Shown piece by piece: positions 32,197 to 42,694 of a stretch of DNA of 64,000 nt. A program made the translations under genes and the position numbers. The notes beneath the pieces are model-generated. The model searched no databases, was not told the DNA's origin, and saw only the letters and a program-made list of their open reading frames with translations. This DNA is from Bacillota bacterium (GTDB taxonomy: Bacteria > Bacillota > Desulfotomaculia > Desulfotomaculales > Ammonificaceae). The DNA is taken from the NCBI GenBank assembly GCA_040755295.1, contig JBFMBK010000002.1, positions 1 through 64,000 of the forward strand, written 5' to 3'. Position 1 is the stretch's first letter. The number at the start of each line of letters is the position of its first letter.

Positions 32197-33578
32197 TATA
32201 TCATATCCGGCTTGCGCGGCCGGCCGTACACCGTTGCGGAAACCATTGCGCCCACAGCCGCCACCGCCGCGGCGGTCAAATAAGCCTCCCGGCAGGCCGT
32301 TCCCGTCAATCCGCCGATAACAGCACCCGCCTGCCGCTCCGTAAACACGGCGGCCACCGCGATCCCGAAAGTCATACCAACACTCCGCGACATGGCCATC
32401 ACCCCGCCGGCGATACCCAGCCGTTCCCGGGGGACCGAACCCATAACGGCGCTGTTATTCGGCGATTGAAACAGACCTGTGCCGACCCCGAAAACGGCAA
32501 GCCGCCACGCGATGTCCGTCGCGTGCGTGCTGGTGCTGATCAACCCGAGGAAACCAGCGCCGGCCGCGCAGCACAAAGAACCCACAACCGCAAGCCAACG
32601 GGACCCGATATAGTCGGATACGGTACCCGCCACGGGCGCCACCGCAAGCACCGAAAGCGGAAAGGCCGTCATGACCATACCGGCCTTGTCGGCTCCGAAA
32701 CCCAACCGCTGCTGCAGGAAAAAGGTAGTGGTGAAAACGACAACGTACTGCGCCATGTAGTTAAAAAATGCAGCCAGATTGCCGGCGGTAAAAATCCGTT
32801 CCGTAAATATTCCAAGGTCCAACATCGGGTAAGGGCTGCGCCTTTCCTGCATCCAGAATCCGTATATACCGGCGATGCATAAGAACAACAGCAGGAACAC
32901 GTTCCCCGGAAAATACAACTGCCTGCCCTGAGTGAGCAGCAACAACCCGCTGGTCAGTGATATAAATATGAGGACCGCTCCCGCCCAGTCGAACGGTTCT
33001 TTTTTTCTTTTCTCGTCAAACGGGATGACCCAAAGACCCCAAAGAAGTGCTATCAACCCTATGGGCACGTTTACATAAAACACCAGCCGCCAGTCAAAGT
33101 GCTGGGTGATGAAACCTCCCAAAGCCGGCCCCGCGCTGAGCCCCGCCGCCGCCACCATGGCATTGAGCCCCAGGGCGCGCCCCCGCTCTCCCCTGGGGAA
33201 TACGGCGGTGATGATCCCTGGCGCTATGGCCACGCTCATGCCGGCCCCGATAGCCTGCAGCGCCCGGCACGCTATCAGTATATAAAGGTTCGGCGCCATA
33301 CCGCAACCAACCGAACCCAACGTGAAAATCCCTACCCCCGCAAGGTACACGCCGCGCTTACCGAAAAGGTCCCCGAGGCGTCCGTAAATCAATATGAAGC
33401 AGCCGATAAACAACAGGTAGGCCATGGAAACCCAACTGACGGCTGCGGCATCTGCTTTGAAGTCCTGGGCGATCCGTGGAAGCGCTATATAAACGATACT
33501 GGCATCCAGCGGGCCCATTACGGTCCCGGCCTGAACCGCCGCCAGAACCGCCCATTTGCTGCTGCTTCCCTGTGCCAA
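32196..33578 (-). CDS. MFS drug-exporter-like transporter (DHA2 type)
   Basis: A 460-residue major facilitator with about 13-14 membrane segments. The loop 2-3 motif [16 protein letters not shown], the [17 protein letters not shown] segment in helix 1 and the motif-C-like GPALGGFI point to the 14-helix drug:H+ antiporter 2 group (EmrB/QacA). It would export toxic organic compounds using the proton gradient. TTG start behind GGGGAG. It stands alone between the que genes and proS; its substrate is unknown. Confidence 0.88.
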   Translation of the reverse strand: MAQGSSSKWAVLAAVQAGTVMGPLDASIVYIALPRIAQDFKADAAAVSWVSMAYLLFIGCFILIYGRLGDLFGKRGVYLAGVGIFTLGSVGCGMAPNLYILIACRALQAIGAGMSVAIAPGIITAVFPRGERGRALGLNAMVAAAGLSAGPALGGFITQHFDWRLVFYVNVPIGLIALLWGLWVIPFDEKRKKEPFDWAGAVLIFISLTSGLLLLTQGRQLYFPGNVFLLLFLCIAGIYGFWMQERRSPYPMLDLGIFTERIFTAGNLAAFFNYMAQYVVVFTTTFFLQQRLGFGADKAGMVMTAFPLSVLAVAPVAGTVSDYIGSRWLAVVGSLCCAAGAGFLGLISTSTHATDIAWRLAVFGVGTGLFQSPNNSAVMGSVPRERLGIAGGVMAMSRSVGMTFGIAVAAVFTERQAGAVIGGLTGTACREAYLTAAAVAAVGAMVSATVYGRPRKPDMI

Positions 33579-33739
33579 TCCGTGTCTCCCCGTGTAAGTA
33601 TTCCATGAACCCCGCAGGGCGTGGCAAGAAGCGGCTCACAGATAATGTAATTCGGAAATCAGATCTGGATATCGGCAGCCGGATTCAATAAAGTGACTCT
33701 ACTTTCCGTAATTGAGACATCCTTGGACGGTACAGTCTA

Positions 33740-35440
33740 TTACTCGCGGAGCAACCGGGACACCGCGGGCACCGCATCGTTTTCATTTACTAGTATGCTG
33801 TCACCGGTTTTCCGGCTACGCACCTCCACCAAACCCTCTGAAACGTTGCGGCCCGCCGTAACCCGCACCGGATAGCCTATCAGATCAGCATCCTTGAATT
33901 TAACCCCGGGCCGTTCGTCGCGGTCGTCCAGAACAGCTTCCAATCCGGACGCCGTCAATGTTTCATACACCTTCCCGGCTGCCGCATTCTGCTGCGCGTC
34001 CTGGTTGTTTACCGGCAGGACCGCAACTTGGAACGGCGCAATGGATGCGGGCCAGACAATCCCTTGGGCGTCATGGTTCTGTTCGACCGCCGCGGCCATC
34101 GACCGGCTCACTCCGATCCCGTAGGTGCCCATCACCATCGGATGCTTTTCTCCCTGCTCGTCGAGAAAATTCGCTTCCATCAACCGGCTGTACTTTTCCC
34201 CCAGTTTGAATACCTGCCCCACCTCGATCCCCCGGACCGCAAGCATCGGTCGGCCGCAACGGGGACAAGGGTCGCCCGCCGCGACCAGTCTTATATCGGC
34301 CACGTTTTGAACCTCGAAATCCCGTCCCAGACAAACGTTACGGTAATGAGCGTCGTTTTTATTGGCGCCCGCCACCCCCGATTTAAGCGCCGCAACCTCA
34401 AGATCTATAACCATCGGAAGGTCAAGGCCCACCGGCCCCGCAAATCCGACCGGCGATCCGGTCGCGGCCTCCACCGTCACGGCGTCCGCAAGCTCGAGGT
34501 TCAAAACGTCGAGATGATTTTGCAGTTTCACCTCGTTGACCTCCCGGTCCCCCCTGATCAGGGCGGCCGCCAATCCGCGTTCCGTACGGTAAATGAGTGT
34601 TTTGACCAGTTGGTTCGGTTTTACCCCCAGAAACCCGGTAACCTCTTCCACGGTGCGCATTCCCGGTGTAGCCACAAGTTCCAGCGGCCTTTCTTCGCCG
34701 CCGGTCAAAGGATTAAACAGGCTTTCGGCCTTTTCCACGTTGGCGGCGTACCCGCAGGCCCCATCCGTGCAGTATACGACTTCCGCCTCGCCCGAATCCG
34801 CCAGCACCATAAACTCGTGACTGCCGCTGCCGCCGATGGCGCCGGAATCCGCCTCCACCGCCCGGAACCTCAACCCCATCCGTGTAAAAACCCGGCTGTA
34901 AGCGTCGTACATCACCCTGTAAGTGTCGTCAAGTTCCTTCTCATTCCGGTGGAAGGAGTAGAGGTCTTTCATGATGAACTCTCGACCGCGCAGGAGGCCG
35001 AAACGCGGCCGGCGTTCGTCACGGTACTTGTTCTGGATCTGATAAAGCATAAGCGGCAGTTGTTTGTAAGAGCGTACCTCAGCGGCGACCAGGGATGTCA
35101 CCATCTCTTCGTGTGTCGGACCCAGGCAGAAGTCGCGTTCATGCCTGTCGTTAAGCCGGAATAGTTCCGAACCGTACACGTTCCATCGTCCCGAACGGTG
35201 CCACAATTCAGCCGGCTGCACGATGGGCATCATTATCTCCAGACCGCCGGCCCGGTTCATCTCTTCCCTGATAATGCCGATGATTTTCAGTAAAACGCGC
35301 TGGGCAAGGGGCAAATATGTGTAGACCCCCGATGCCACCTTACGGATAAACCCCGCCCGCAGCAACAGCTGGTGGCTTATAACCTCGGCCTCGGCCGGGA
35401 TCTCGCGCAGCGTTGGAATCAGCAGTTCGGAAACACGCAA
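33740..35440 (-). CDS. proS: Prolyl-tRNA synthetase
   Basis: A 566-residue class II, bacterial-type ProRS charging tRNA-Pro. Motif 2 ([20 protein letters not shown]) and motif 3 ([17 protein letters not shown]) are clear. The editing (YbaK-like) insertion lies between them, near residues 225-410, and a C-terminal anticodon-binding domain ends the protein. TTG start behind GGGGAGG. It is the last gene of the conserved rpsB-to-proS cluster, downstream of ispG. Confidence 0.97.
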   Translation of the reverse strand: MRVSELLIPTLREIPAEAEVISHQLLLRAGFIRKVASGVYTYLPLAQRVLLKIIGIIREEMNRAGGLEIMMPIVQPAELWHRSGRWNVYGSELFRLNDRHERDFCLGPTHEEMVTSLVAAEVRSYKQLPLMLYQIQNKYRDERRPRFGLLRGREFIMKDLYSFHRNEKELDDTYRVMYDAYSRVFTRMGLRFRAVEADSGAIGGSGSHEFMVLADSGEAEVVYCTDGACGYAANVEKAESLFNPLTGGEERPLELVATPGMRTVEEVTGFLGVKPNQLVKTLIYRTERGLAAALIRGDREVNEVKLQNHLDVLNLELADAVTVEAATGSPVGFAGPVGLDLPMVIDLEVAALKSGVAGANKNDAHYRNVCLGRDFEVQNVADIRLVAAGDPCPRCGRPMLAVRGIEVGQVFKLGEKYSRLMEANFLDEQGEKHPMVMGTYGIGVSRSMAAAVEQNHDAQGIVWPASIAPFQVAVLPVNNQDAQQNAAAGKVYETLTASGLEAVLDDRDERPGVKFKDADLIGYPVRVTAGRNVSEGLVEVRSRKTGDSILVNENDAVPAVSRLLRE

Positions 35441-35553
35441 AATTCTTACCTCCCCTAAAAACGATCAACCGCCAAGACGCCAAGAAAATGTATGAATTAA
35501 GAAAATGTTTACGCGTCAGAACCGCTTTTGCCCTTAACGTAGAACGTAGAACC

Positions 35554-36726
35554 TCAAACTCCCGCTATGCCCATCGCTATTATTTCTTTGAGAAGGCTTT
35601 CGGCAAGCTCCGTCTCGGGGATCGTCCGCACCGGCTCTCCCTTGCGGAAGAGCAAACCCACACCCTTACCGCCGGCGATTCCCACGTCCGCTTCCCGCGC
35701 TTCTCCCGGACCGTTTACCACACAACCCATCACCGCTACCTTCAGCGGCGTCGTTACGCCCTGAAGCCTTTCCTCGATATAGGTTGCCAGATTAATCAGA
35801 TCTATTTCGCAGCGCCCGCAGGTAGGACAGGAGATAAGCTCCACCCCGCGCCGCCGCAAGCCGAGGGCTTTGAGTATTTCCCATGCCGCCCAAACCTCGT
35901 GCCGCGGCGCGGCGGTAAGCGATACCCGCATGGTGTCTCCTATCCCTTCGGAAAGCAATACACCGATGCCTATGGCTGATTTTATCAACCCCGAGCGGAT
36001 GGTTCCCGCTTCGGTCACCCCTACGTGGAGGGGATAATCCACCGCACCGGCAAGCAGACGGTAAGCGTTAATCATCATAGAAACATCCGCCGCTTTGACC
36101 GAGACCTTAATCGCGTTGAAATCCATGTCTTCTAGCAGCCGGATGTTATCCGCGGCGCTTTCCACCAGCGCCTCCGCGGTAACGCCGCCGTATTTTTTCA
36201 ACAGCCGCTTCTCCAAAGAGCCGGCGTTGACCCCGATGCGGATAGGAACGCCGCGCTCCCGGGCCTCGCACACCACCGTGCGCACCTTCTCGCGGCTGCC
36301 GATGTTCCCGGGGTTCAGCCGCAAACCGTCAATCCCCGCCTCAAGCGCCCGTAACGCCAGACGGTAGTCAAAATGAATATCGGCGATTACGGGTATCGGA
36401 GACCCCGCCTTTATTTTCGGCAACGCAGCCGCCGCTTCCGCGTCGGGAACAGCCACCCTGATCACTTCGCAGCCGCAGGCCGCGCACTCCATGATCTGCG
36501 CCAGGGTGCCGTCCGGATCGCGCGTATCGGTGTTGGTCATAGACTGTATAACAACGGGCGCCCCGCCGCCGACCGTCACGCCGCCGATTTTTACCGGGCG
36601 CGTCAACCGTTTGTGCGTTACCGCATCAACCTGGCGCGACCGCCCCGCGGACCGGTCCTCCCCCTGTGTGGGACACACATCCGCTTGAGCAGCCGTGTTA
36701 CATTCCGTCAAGTGTTCATCCTTCAT
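35554..36726 (-). CDS. ispG: 4-hydroxy-3-methylbut-2-enyl diphosphate synthase
   Basis: A 390-residue IspG of the methylerythritol phosphate pathway. The TIM barrel comes first, and the [4Fe-4S] ligands Cys300, Cys303 and Cys335 with Glu342 (SCPTCGRCE; GCVVNGPGEA) are in the C-terminal domain. ATG 36726 with GAGGA upstream is preferred to an upstream in-frame ATG. There is an N-terminal Cys/Asp-rich tail of about 40 residues that the family usually lacks. The gene is flanked by inverted copies of AACCGCCAAGACGCCAAG. It works with dxr and uppS nearby to make isoprenoid precursors. Confidence 0.96.
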   Translation of the reverse strand: MKDEHLTECNTAAQADVCPTQGEDRSAGRSRQVDAVTHKRLTRPVKIGGVTVGGGAPVVIQSMTNTDTRDPDGTLAQIMECAACGCEVIRVAVPDAEAAAALPKIKAGSPIPVIADIHFDYRLALRALEAGIDGLRLNPGNIGSREKVRTVVCEARERGVPIRIGVNAGSLEKRLLKKYGGVTAEALVESAADNIRLLEDMDFNAIKVSVKAADVSMMINAYRLLAGAVDYPLHVGVTEAGTIRSGLIKSAIGIGVLLSEGIGDTMRVSLTAAPRHEVWAAWEILKALGLRRRGVELISCPTCGRCEIDLINLATYIEERLQGVTTPLKVAVMGCVVNGPGEAREADVGIAGGKGVGLLFRKGEPVRTIPETELAESLLKEIIAMGIAGV

Positions 36727-36990
36727 GTTTAAAAGCTTCCTCGTATGGCTTTTTGTGTTACACAATGCAGTTAAGCAACACGCTTACGGGTCTATATTTT
36801 CATCCTTATAAACACGCCTTTTCGCTGTGCTCAGGCACAAAACATTATGAAATTGTCCAGATTTACGCATTACTCATTTTGGTTCCCTTGGCGTCTTGGC
36901 GGTTGATTTATTTCCATATTCTTAGTCCATTTTCAGATTTCGTTGTGCCGCTGAATGCGGCATGTGGGACTCTTCTTTAATTCCGCTTAA
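36727..36990. other. Gap upstream of ispG with dispersed repeats
   Basis: No gene. It holds a 29-base repeat starting AGCAACACGCTTAC (36774-36802; another copy at 39569) and CTTGGCGTCTTGGCGGTT (36887-36904), the inverted partner of 35467-35484. I see no clear promoter. Confidence 0.55.
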
Positions 36991-37020
36991 AAATTACAGG
37001 CCGTTTCCCGCCTGTAATTT
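36991..37020. terminator. Terminator after rseP
   Basis: AAATTACAGG pairs with CCTGTAATTT around 10 bases (36991-37020); the A/T-rich arms make it usable on both strands. It lies 85 bases after the rseP stop. Confidence 0.75.
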
Positions 37021-37105
37021 TATGGAGCTATTCTTCTCAGTCAAAGGTCGGGGCATTCCTTGCCGCGGCAGGTGTACGGCGCACTCCGCCGCTTTGCCCG
37101 GAATC

Positions 37106-38176
37106 CTACTTAACGCCTGCCGACAGCTGAAGGATGTCGTGATAAGTAACCGCGACCATCAATAGTATTAAAATTCCGAAACCGAACAGGTGGACCATGT
37201 TTTCCTTGGCCGGGTCGATCGGGTGTCTGGTAACACCCTCCCACGCCAGAAAACCGATCCGGGCGCCGTCGAGTGCCGGAATGGGCAGGAGGTTAAAAAA
37301 CCCAACGTTTATACTCAGAAAAGCCACCATCTCCACAAGGTATAACAGGCCGTGTTTCGCTGCCTGCCCGATATAGGCGATCACCCGAACAGGCCCGCTT
37401 ATTTCATCCGTCGGTGCGGCACCGATAAACACGTCTCGGATAAAGCCGGCGATTAGCCCCGTAACCATTCCGGTGTACTGAACCCCCTGGCCTAATGCTT
37501 CGACACCGTTAATCTTCCTGTACGCGAGAACCTTGTCCCCGATTTCGATCCCTACCTTGCCTTTCCCGTCCGCCTCCACACGCGGTAACACCGCCACCTT
37601 CAACTGCCGTCCTTTTCGTTCGACGGTTAAAACCTTCTCGCGGCCGGGGTTCTCCCCAAGCCGGGTAGACACTTCCTCGGATCTGGTCACCCGTTGTCCG
37701 TCGACGGCCAGGATCCGGTCCCCTTCCTTTATTCCTGCGGCAACGGCGGGATATCCGGGAAGCACTTTGGCCACCTGAGGGACGATGACCTCGGGAATTC
37801 CCTGAGAGAAAGCGATAACCGCTATCGCCACCACCGCAAGGACGAAATTCATCGCTGGCCCCGCCGTAATTACGGCCAGCCGGCTGAGAACCGGTTTGCG
37901 CGCGAAGCTGTAAGGCTGGTCCCGCTCGGGATCATCAGGGTCCATACCGATAAGCCGGACAAACCCTCCCAGCGGTACCGCCCTGAGGTTGTAGGCGCTT
38001 TTCCCTCTTTTAATGCCCCACAACCGGGGCCCAAATCCGAGACTGAACTCGTGGACACCTATTCCCACAGCGCGGGCCATCAAGAAATGACCGGCCTCAT
38101 GAATAAAAACCAGTACACCCAGCACCACGACTACCGCAATAATAGTCGGAACATTAGATAAAACAATAGTCAGCAT
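37106..38176 (-). CDS. rseP: Site-2 intramembrane zinc protease RseP
   Basis: A 356-residue site-2 protease. The zinc motif HEAGH is at residues 26-30 in the first helix, a PDZ domain ([16 protein letters not shown]) is in the middle, and the third zinc ligand lies in [13 protein letters not shown]. It cuts transmembrane proteins, including anti-sigma factors and signal peptides. Its start overlaps the dxr stop by 7 bases. Confidence 0.95.
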   Translation of the reverse strand: MLTIVLSNVPTIIAVVVVLGVLVFIHEAGHFLMARAVGIGVHEFSLGFGPRLWGIKRGKSAYNLRAVPLGGFVRLIGMDPDDPERDQPYSFARKPVLSRLAVITAGPAMNFVLAVVAIAVIAFSQGIPEVIVPQVAKVLPGYPAVAAGIKEGDRILAVDGQRVTRSEEVSTRLGENPGREKVLTVERKGRQLKVAVLPRVEADGKGKVGIEIGDKVLAYRKINGVEALGQGVQYTGMVTGLIAGFIRDVFIGAAPTDEISGPVRVIAYIGQAAKHGLLYLVEMVAFLSINVGFFNLLPIPALDGARIGFLAWEGVTRHPIDPAKENMVHLFGFGILILLMVAVTYHDILQLSAGVK

Positions 38177-39333
38177 CTTTTCAACTCCCTGATAACCTCT
38201 TGTGCCTTATCCCTTGCCCATTTATCGGCCGCCAGAACCTGCGCCAGATCGGGCGCCTTTTTTACGGAGTGGGCGGAAACCGTTTTTTCCACCACCTCCG
38301 GAATCCGGGTAAAAGGGATATTCCCCGCCAGAAAATCGGACACTGCTACCTCGTTCGCCGCGTTTAAAACCGCGGGCATGGTCCCGCCTATCCGTCCGGC
38401 GGTAACCGCTAATTCAAGGCACGGAAAGCGGGCCGTATCCGGTTCCTCGAAAGTAAGACTTCCCACCGCCGCAAGGTTAAGCGGCGTGACACTGTTCCCC
38501 GTCCTCTCCGGGTAAGTGAGGGCATACAGGATGGGAAGTCGCATATCCGCCGTGCTCAACGCCGCGATGACCGTGCCGTCATCGAACTCAACCATCCCGT
38601 GCACGATACTCTGCGGGTGCACCAGTACCATTATGTTATCATAATCAGACCCAAACAGCCAGTGCGCCTCGATAACCTCCAAACCCTTATTCATCAGGGT
38701 AGCCGAGTCTATGGTGATTTTAGGTCCCATACGCCATGTCGGATGTTTAAGCGCCGTTTCCGCCGTAACCCGCGACAACTCTTCAAGGCTGTATTCCCGA
38801 AAAGGCCCCCCCGACGCCGTAAGGATAATCTTTCGTATCCCGCGGCGCCCGTCAAGGCACTGCCATACAGCCGAGTGTTCACTGTCTACCGTCAGAAGAC
38901 GTACGCCCTTTTCACGCGCAAGCTGGGTAACCACCTCACCGGCGACCACCAGGGTTTCCTTGTTTGCCAGGGCTATATCCTTCCCGGCTTCAATCGCCGC
39001 TATGGCCGGCACGAGGCCGGCGGACCCCGAAACCGCCGCAAGCACGGTATCAACGCCCTGCCAGGTGGCGACACGCGAAAGCCCTTCCGATCCGGAAAAT
39101 ACAGTTGTCTCAATCCCGGAAGGCAAAGCGGCCCTGAGGCTTTCTGCATCTTCCTCCCGTAGAAGCGCAACCGCCTCCGGTTGGAAAGACATCGCCTGCT
39201 CCAGCAACAGGCGCCAGTTCCTGCCTCCCGCAAGCGCCCGTACTCTGAACCGTTCAGGAAACTCCTCGGCCAACTGCAGCGTCTGCCTCCCGATCGATCC
39301 TGTACTTCCCAAGATAGCGATGTCCCGCGCCAA
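38170..39333 (-). CDS. dxr: 1-deoxy-D-xylulose 5-phosphate reductoisomerase
   Basis: A 387-residue NADPH enzyme, the second step of the methylerythritol phosphate pathway. The nucleotide fold [16 protein letters not shown] is at residues 7-22; the metal-site motif [13 protein letters not shown] and the [13 protein letters not shown] motif are present. TTG start behind GGGAGG. The leader contains a hairpin unit also found before pyrH. Co-translated with rseP. Confidence 0.97.
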   Translation of the reverse strand: MARDIAILGSTGSIGRQTLQLAEEFPERFRVRALAGGRNWRLLLEQAMSFQPEAVALLREEDAESLRAALPSGIETTVFSGSEGLSRVATWQGVDTVLAAVSGSAGLVPAIAAIEAGKDIALANKETLVVAGEVVTQLAREKGVRLLTVDSEHSAVWQCLDGRRGIRKIILTASGGPFREYSLEELSRVTAETALKHPTWRMGPKITIDSATLMNKGLEVIEAHWLFGSDYDNIMVLVHPQSIVHGMVEFDDGTVIAALSTADMRLPILYALTYPERTGNSVTPLNLAAVGSLTFEEPDTARFPCLELAVTAGRIGGTMPAVLNAANEVAVSDFLAGNIPFTRIPEVVEKTVSAHSVKKAPDLAQVLAADKWARDKAQEVIRELKRC

Positions 39334-39340
39334 CTTCTTC

Positions 39341-39392
39341 CTCCCTTAAAATAGGCGTTTATTCGCAGGGCGCGGCGATAAGCAACGCATTG
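39341..39392 (-). promoter_or_regulatory. Leader unit shared with pyrH, upstream of dxr
   Basis: About 52 bases that match the pyrH leader (44066-44119) at roughly 8 of every 10 bases, including a GCG/CGC hairpin just upstream of the ribosome binding site. It could be a regulatory element or a duplicated leader. Confidence 0.45.
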
Positions 39393-39396
39393 TTTC

Positions 39397-39500
39397 AGAA
39401 GTCAGATGCAGGAGGTAAGGAGTCGGATATCTTGAAAAAATTCGCTTTTGCGAATTCCCACTTTGAATCCGACCTCTGGTTTCCGGCTTCCGACATCTGA
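39397..39500. repeat. Imperfect inverted repeat (GAAGTCAGATGCAGG family)
   Basis: TCAGATGCAGGAGG at 39402 and CCGACATCTGA at about 39490 pair across an element with a central AATTCGC/GCGAATT palindrome. Relatives lie at 46952 and 50189. The gap 39334-39654 holds this, the dxr leader unit and a 29-base repeat at 39569. Confidence 0.6.
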
Positions 39501-39568
39501 ATCCTCCGGTCTTCCTTGCACTGCATTACTTCCCGCCACGTTCCGTTCATGTTTTTCTTCCGTATTAT

Positions 39569-39597
39569 AGCAACACGCTTACTGGTCTACATTTTCA
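39569..39597. repeat. 29-base dispersed repeat, copy 2
   Basis: It matches 36774-36802 at 27 of 29 positions and begins AGCAACACGCTTAC. Confidence 0.6.
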
Positions 39598-39654
39598 GAT
39601 TTTTTCGTCAAGAGTCCGGCGGCCGAAAAAAATCCGTGGTTTTAACTTGCAAGG

Positions 39655-40734
39655 TTATATCTTCTTCCCTTTCATGGAGGCCCGCGCCGCCTTATACGCC
39701 GCCTGAATGATAATCACAACTATCGGTCCCAGGATAAGCCCTGCGACACCGATTAACTTCAGCCCGGCATACATCCCTACCATAACCACCAACGGATGAA
39801 GTCCGAGGCTCATGGCGACGATCCGCGCTTCAAAAATTTGTCTTATTGCGAAAACCACAATATACAGCACCAGCAGTTTTAGGCCGAAAGACTGCGTCCC
39901 GGTTAAAAACGCGATTATTATCCATGGTACGAATACCGCGCTTGGTCCAAGCACCGGTAAAAGATCGAAAAACCCGATGACAAGACCCATCGTCAGCGCG
40001 TACTTTACATGAAGGATGTAAAGGCCGACGGTCGAAAGGAACATCGTCAACGTCACCAGTATGAGTTGTGCCCTAAGGTAGGCGAGAAAGGCGCTAAACG
40101 CTTTCTGCCCGAGGAGGAGTACCTGCTGGTCCCACGGCGCCGGCACCACCCGGGTCCAGAACCTGCCCATGGCCTTCCGGTCCCTGCTGATAAAATAGGT
40201 CGCGATAAAGCTCACCACAAAAACCAGCGCCGCGTTGGGAAGTGAACCTAGAAAATTCAAGAAAGAACTTATAAACAGGCTGACGGTATTGCCGGCGCTG
40301 TTAGTAACCGCGCTGATTGTGTTTTCAAGGTACTGCACCGCTTCCGGGGGAAGAGAACCATACCCTTTCCGCACCCAGGCGATGGAAACGTTAAGAATTT
40401 GTTGAAACTCGCTGATGTATAACGGGAGGCGGCGTGAAAGGTCGCCCAGTTCTGTGATCAGGTGCGCCACCAGCAGCGTCACTATAAGCCCGGCGCCCGC
40501 AAAGAAAATGAACATCGTAATGAGAACGGCAAGACCTCGCGGTAAACGCCGGCTGAAGAATCTGACCAGCGGCTCCATAAAGAGCGTAAAGATACCGGCG
40601 ATAATGAAAGGCATCAGCACGATCAGTACGTATCGCAAAACCCAAAGCGTAAACACGATTATAAAGGAAACCGCTACGATTCCCGCTGTTGCGATTAGCA
40701 ACCGCCGCAACCAATCCGGCACGCTTCTTATCAC
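39655..40734 (-). CDS. AI-2E family membrane protein
   Basis: A 359-residue protein of the AI-2E/PerM family with about eight membrane segments, including the C-terminal GLHPLVVMVGMYAGLKLIG and GLILGPIVVI motif. Members export small molecules or ions, and some are Na+/H+ antiporters. GTG 40734 overlaps the cdsA stop (GTGA), so they are coupled. The open frame continues upstream into cdsA but without family similarity. Confidence 0.85.
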   Translation of the reverse strand: MIRSVPDWLRRLLIATAGIVAVSFIIVFTLWVLRYVLIVLMPFIIAGIFTLFMEPLVRFFSRRLPRGLAVLITMFIFFAGAGLIVTLLVAHLITELGDLSRRLPLYISEFQQILNVSIAWVRKGYGSLPPEAVQYLENTISAVTNSAGNTVSLFISSFLNFLGSLPNAALVFVVSFIATYFISRDRKAMGRFWTRVVPAPWDQQVLLLGQKAFSAFLAYLRAQLILVTLTMFLSTVGLYILHVKYALTMGLVIGFFDLLPVLGPSAVFVPWIIIAFLTGTQSFGLKLLVLYIVVFAIRQIFEARIVAMSLGLHPLVVMVGMYAGLKLIGVAGLILGPIVVIIIQAAYKAARASMKGKKI

Positions 40735-41546
40735 CCCACACTCATCAGCCACCGCGCCGCCATGTAAACCACCGGCGCGGTAAGCAGCATGCTGTCGAAC
40801 CGGTCCAGAACACCGCCGTGTCCCGGAATCAAGCAACCGGTGTCCTTATTCCCGGTTGTACGTTTTACCGCCGAAAACACCAGGTCGCCTACCTGTCCCG
40901 CAACCCCTACGACCAGCCCCAGGCCGAACAGAAATACCCGGTCGAACGGCAGCCAGAATGAAAAAAGGCTCGACGCTACAGCGCTCCCGAGCAAACCGGA
41001 AATGAAACCCACTAATGTTTTTCCCGGGCTCAGAACCGGCGCCAGGCGCCGCTTTCCCAAAAAGCGCCCGCCGAAATAGGCCACGATGTCAAAAGCCCAG
41101 GTGGCGACAAGCGCCAGAAGTAACCATTGTCCCCCGTGCGGCAACAGCCTCAGCAGATAAAGGTATAAGAAAAATGACAGGTAGGCGGTGGTGAAGAAGG
41201 TAACCCCCGCTTCCGGCAGCGTATAGCGGGGAAACAAAAAGACCAGGGCTACCGCACAGATCAGTAGAAAACAGACCAGCGCAGCCGGGTAACTGGCACT
41301 ATCATAATATGCGGCCGCCAGTAAAACGAATCCGCCTGCATACGCCAGAGAAAAACTGGGTTTCAAGCCCGTGCCGGCGGCGAGCCGCAGCATCTCCCGT
41401 ATGCCGGTGAAGTAAAGGGCCGCAACCAATAAAAAAAGCGGCCATTGACCCCACCAGGCTGCCATAATAAACACCGGGATTCCAACCAGGGCGCTTGCAA
41501 CCCTTACCAACAAGCCATCACAATTTTTAACAACCGTCTCCCGCAA
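40731..41546 (-). CDS. cdsA: Phosphatidate cytidylyltransferase
   Basis: A 271-residue membrane enzyme with about eight helices that makes CDP-diacylglycerol from phosphatidate and CTP. The signature SAVKRTTGNKDTGCLIPGHG, followed by GVLDRFDS, is near the C-terminus. TTG start, with GGGAAGG upstream. It follows uppS by 14 bases and is coupled to the AI-2E gene. Confidence 0.95.
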   Translation of the reverse strand: MRETVVKNCDGLLVRVASALVGIPVFIMAAWWGQWPLFLLVAALYFTGIREMLRLAAGTGLKPSFSLAYAGGFVLLAAAYYDSASYPAALVCFLLICAVALVFLFPRYTLPEAGVTFFTTAYLSFFLYLYLLRLLPHGGQWLLLALVATWAFDIVAYFGGRFLGKRRLAPVLSPGKTLVGFISGLLGSAVASSLFSFWLPFDRVFLFGLGLVVGVAGQVGDLVFSAVKRTTGNKDTGCLIPGHGGVLDRFDSMLLTAPVVYMAARWLMSVG

Positions 41547-41560
41547 AGGACTCGCCTTCC

Positions 41561-42361
41561 CTACAATTTCCGGTTAAGGCCGCCAAAACGGCGCTCGCGC
41601 TGTTGGTAATGTATCAAGGCCTGAAGAAAGTCAACCCGCCCGAAATCGGGCCATAATACCGGTGTAACGTAAAACTCCGTATAGGCAAGCTGCCAGAGCA
41701 GAAAATTGCTGAGCCGGAACTCTCCCGCAGGTCTGATGAGAAGATCCGGATCAGGCATCCCGGCCGTATAGAGATGGTCGCTGACAATCTTTTCATCAAT
41801 ATCGTGCGGTTTCAGGTTCCCGTTCTCGACCTTACCGGCTATCGCCTTGACGGCGTCGACTATTTCCCAGCGCGCGCCGTAATTCACGGCAAGGTTCAGG
41901 GTCAACCGGCTTCCGCTGGAGGTCTCCCGCTGAAGACTGTGAATAGCATCGGAAACCTTCCTGGAGAGGTCTTCGGCGCGGCCCATTACCCTCACCCGCA
42001 CCCCGTTGCGTTTTAGCTCCTCTATCTCATTTCCCGCGAACTCCACGAAAAGGTCCATAAGAAACGACACTTCGTCGGGAGGACGACGCCAGTTCTCCGT
42101 AGAAAAGGCATACGCCGAAAGCACAGGCACGCCGACTTCGGCGCAAATACGCACTGTCTGGCGCAAGGCGTTTACACCGGTACGGTGACCCAGTGTCCTG
42201 GGTAAACCGCGTTTTATCGCCCAACGACCGTTTCCGTCCATAATCACCGCCACGTGCCGGGGCAGGCGTGAGACGTCAAGCCGGGCCTTTAACGATTTTT
42301 CATCGCGCGGCATACCTTTTTCGGCTTTGCGCCGGCCGCCTATACCCTTCAGCAACAACAA
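41561..42361 (-). CDS. uppS: Isoprenyl (undecaprenyl) diphosphate synthase
   Basis: A 266-residue cis-prenyltransferase making the lipid carrier for wall synthesis. The catalytic motif is VAVIMDGNGRWAIKRGLPR and the pyrophosphate-binding motif RPAGEFRLSNFLLWQLAY ends the fold. One of several TTG codons behind GGGGAGG is the start; an ATG (MPRDEKS) further in is possible. Upstream is a small unknown gene, then frr; downstream is cdsA. Confidence 0.95.
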   Translation of the reverse strand: MLLLKGIGGRRKAEKGMPRDEKSLKARLDVSRLPRHVAVIMDGNGRWAIKRGLPRTLGHRTGVNALRQTVRICAEVGVPVLSAYAFSTENWRRPPDEVSFLMDLFVEFAGNEIEELKRNGVRVRVMGRAEDLSRKVSDAIHSLQRETSSGSRLTLNLAVNYGARWEIVDAVKAIAGKVENGNLKPHDIDEKIVSDHLYTAGMPDPDLLIRPAGEFRLSNFLLWQLAYTEFYVTPVLWPDFGRVDFLQALIHYQQRERRFGGLNRKL

Positions 42362-42450
42362 TGCCTCCCCAAAACGGTCGTCAATCGGATGCCACCGGAC
42401 TCAGCAAACAACACACCACTCTTCCCTCTTTGCGGCAACTTACACCGCCC

Positions 42451-42690
42451 TTAGGAACAGACCGGTCCCGGGGGTAATTCATCGCAGTATGAGATGGACT
42501 CGGGTTCATCATTGTATACCACAATCAGTTCGACAACATTTGCCTCAATTTCCGTTATACGTGCCACTCTGGGGTTCCCGACCGGTTCCAACCGGGATGC
42601 TCCCGTAGAACAAACCTTAAAGGCATATCCGGCTTCGCTGATCACGGATATAGCCGATTCGAGGTCCCAGCCCAATAACTCCTCGAACAC
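42451..42690 (-). CDS. Small protein between frr and uppS, unknown
   Basis: A 79-residue acidic protein (ELLGWDLESAISVISEAGYA, then beta-like VARITEIEANVVELIVVYND). GTG start with GGAAG upstream, 4 bases after frr. The tight packing within the frr-uppS operon argues it is real. The layout of a helix followed by paired strands resembles PASTA-like or sporulation-associated small domains, but I cannot assign it. Confidence 0.65.
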   Translation of the reverse strand: MFEELLGWDLESAISVISEAGYAFKVCSTGASRLEPVGNPRVARITEIEANVVELIVVYNDEPESISYCDELPPGPVCS

Positions 42691-42694
42691 CGGC

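Noticed and set aside
34028-35164. Plus-strand frame of 378 codons
   Set aside because: Antisense shadow of proS; the proS motifs are complete on the minus strand.
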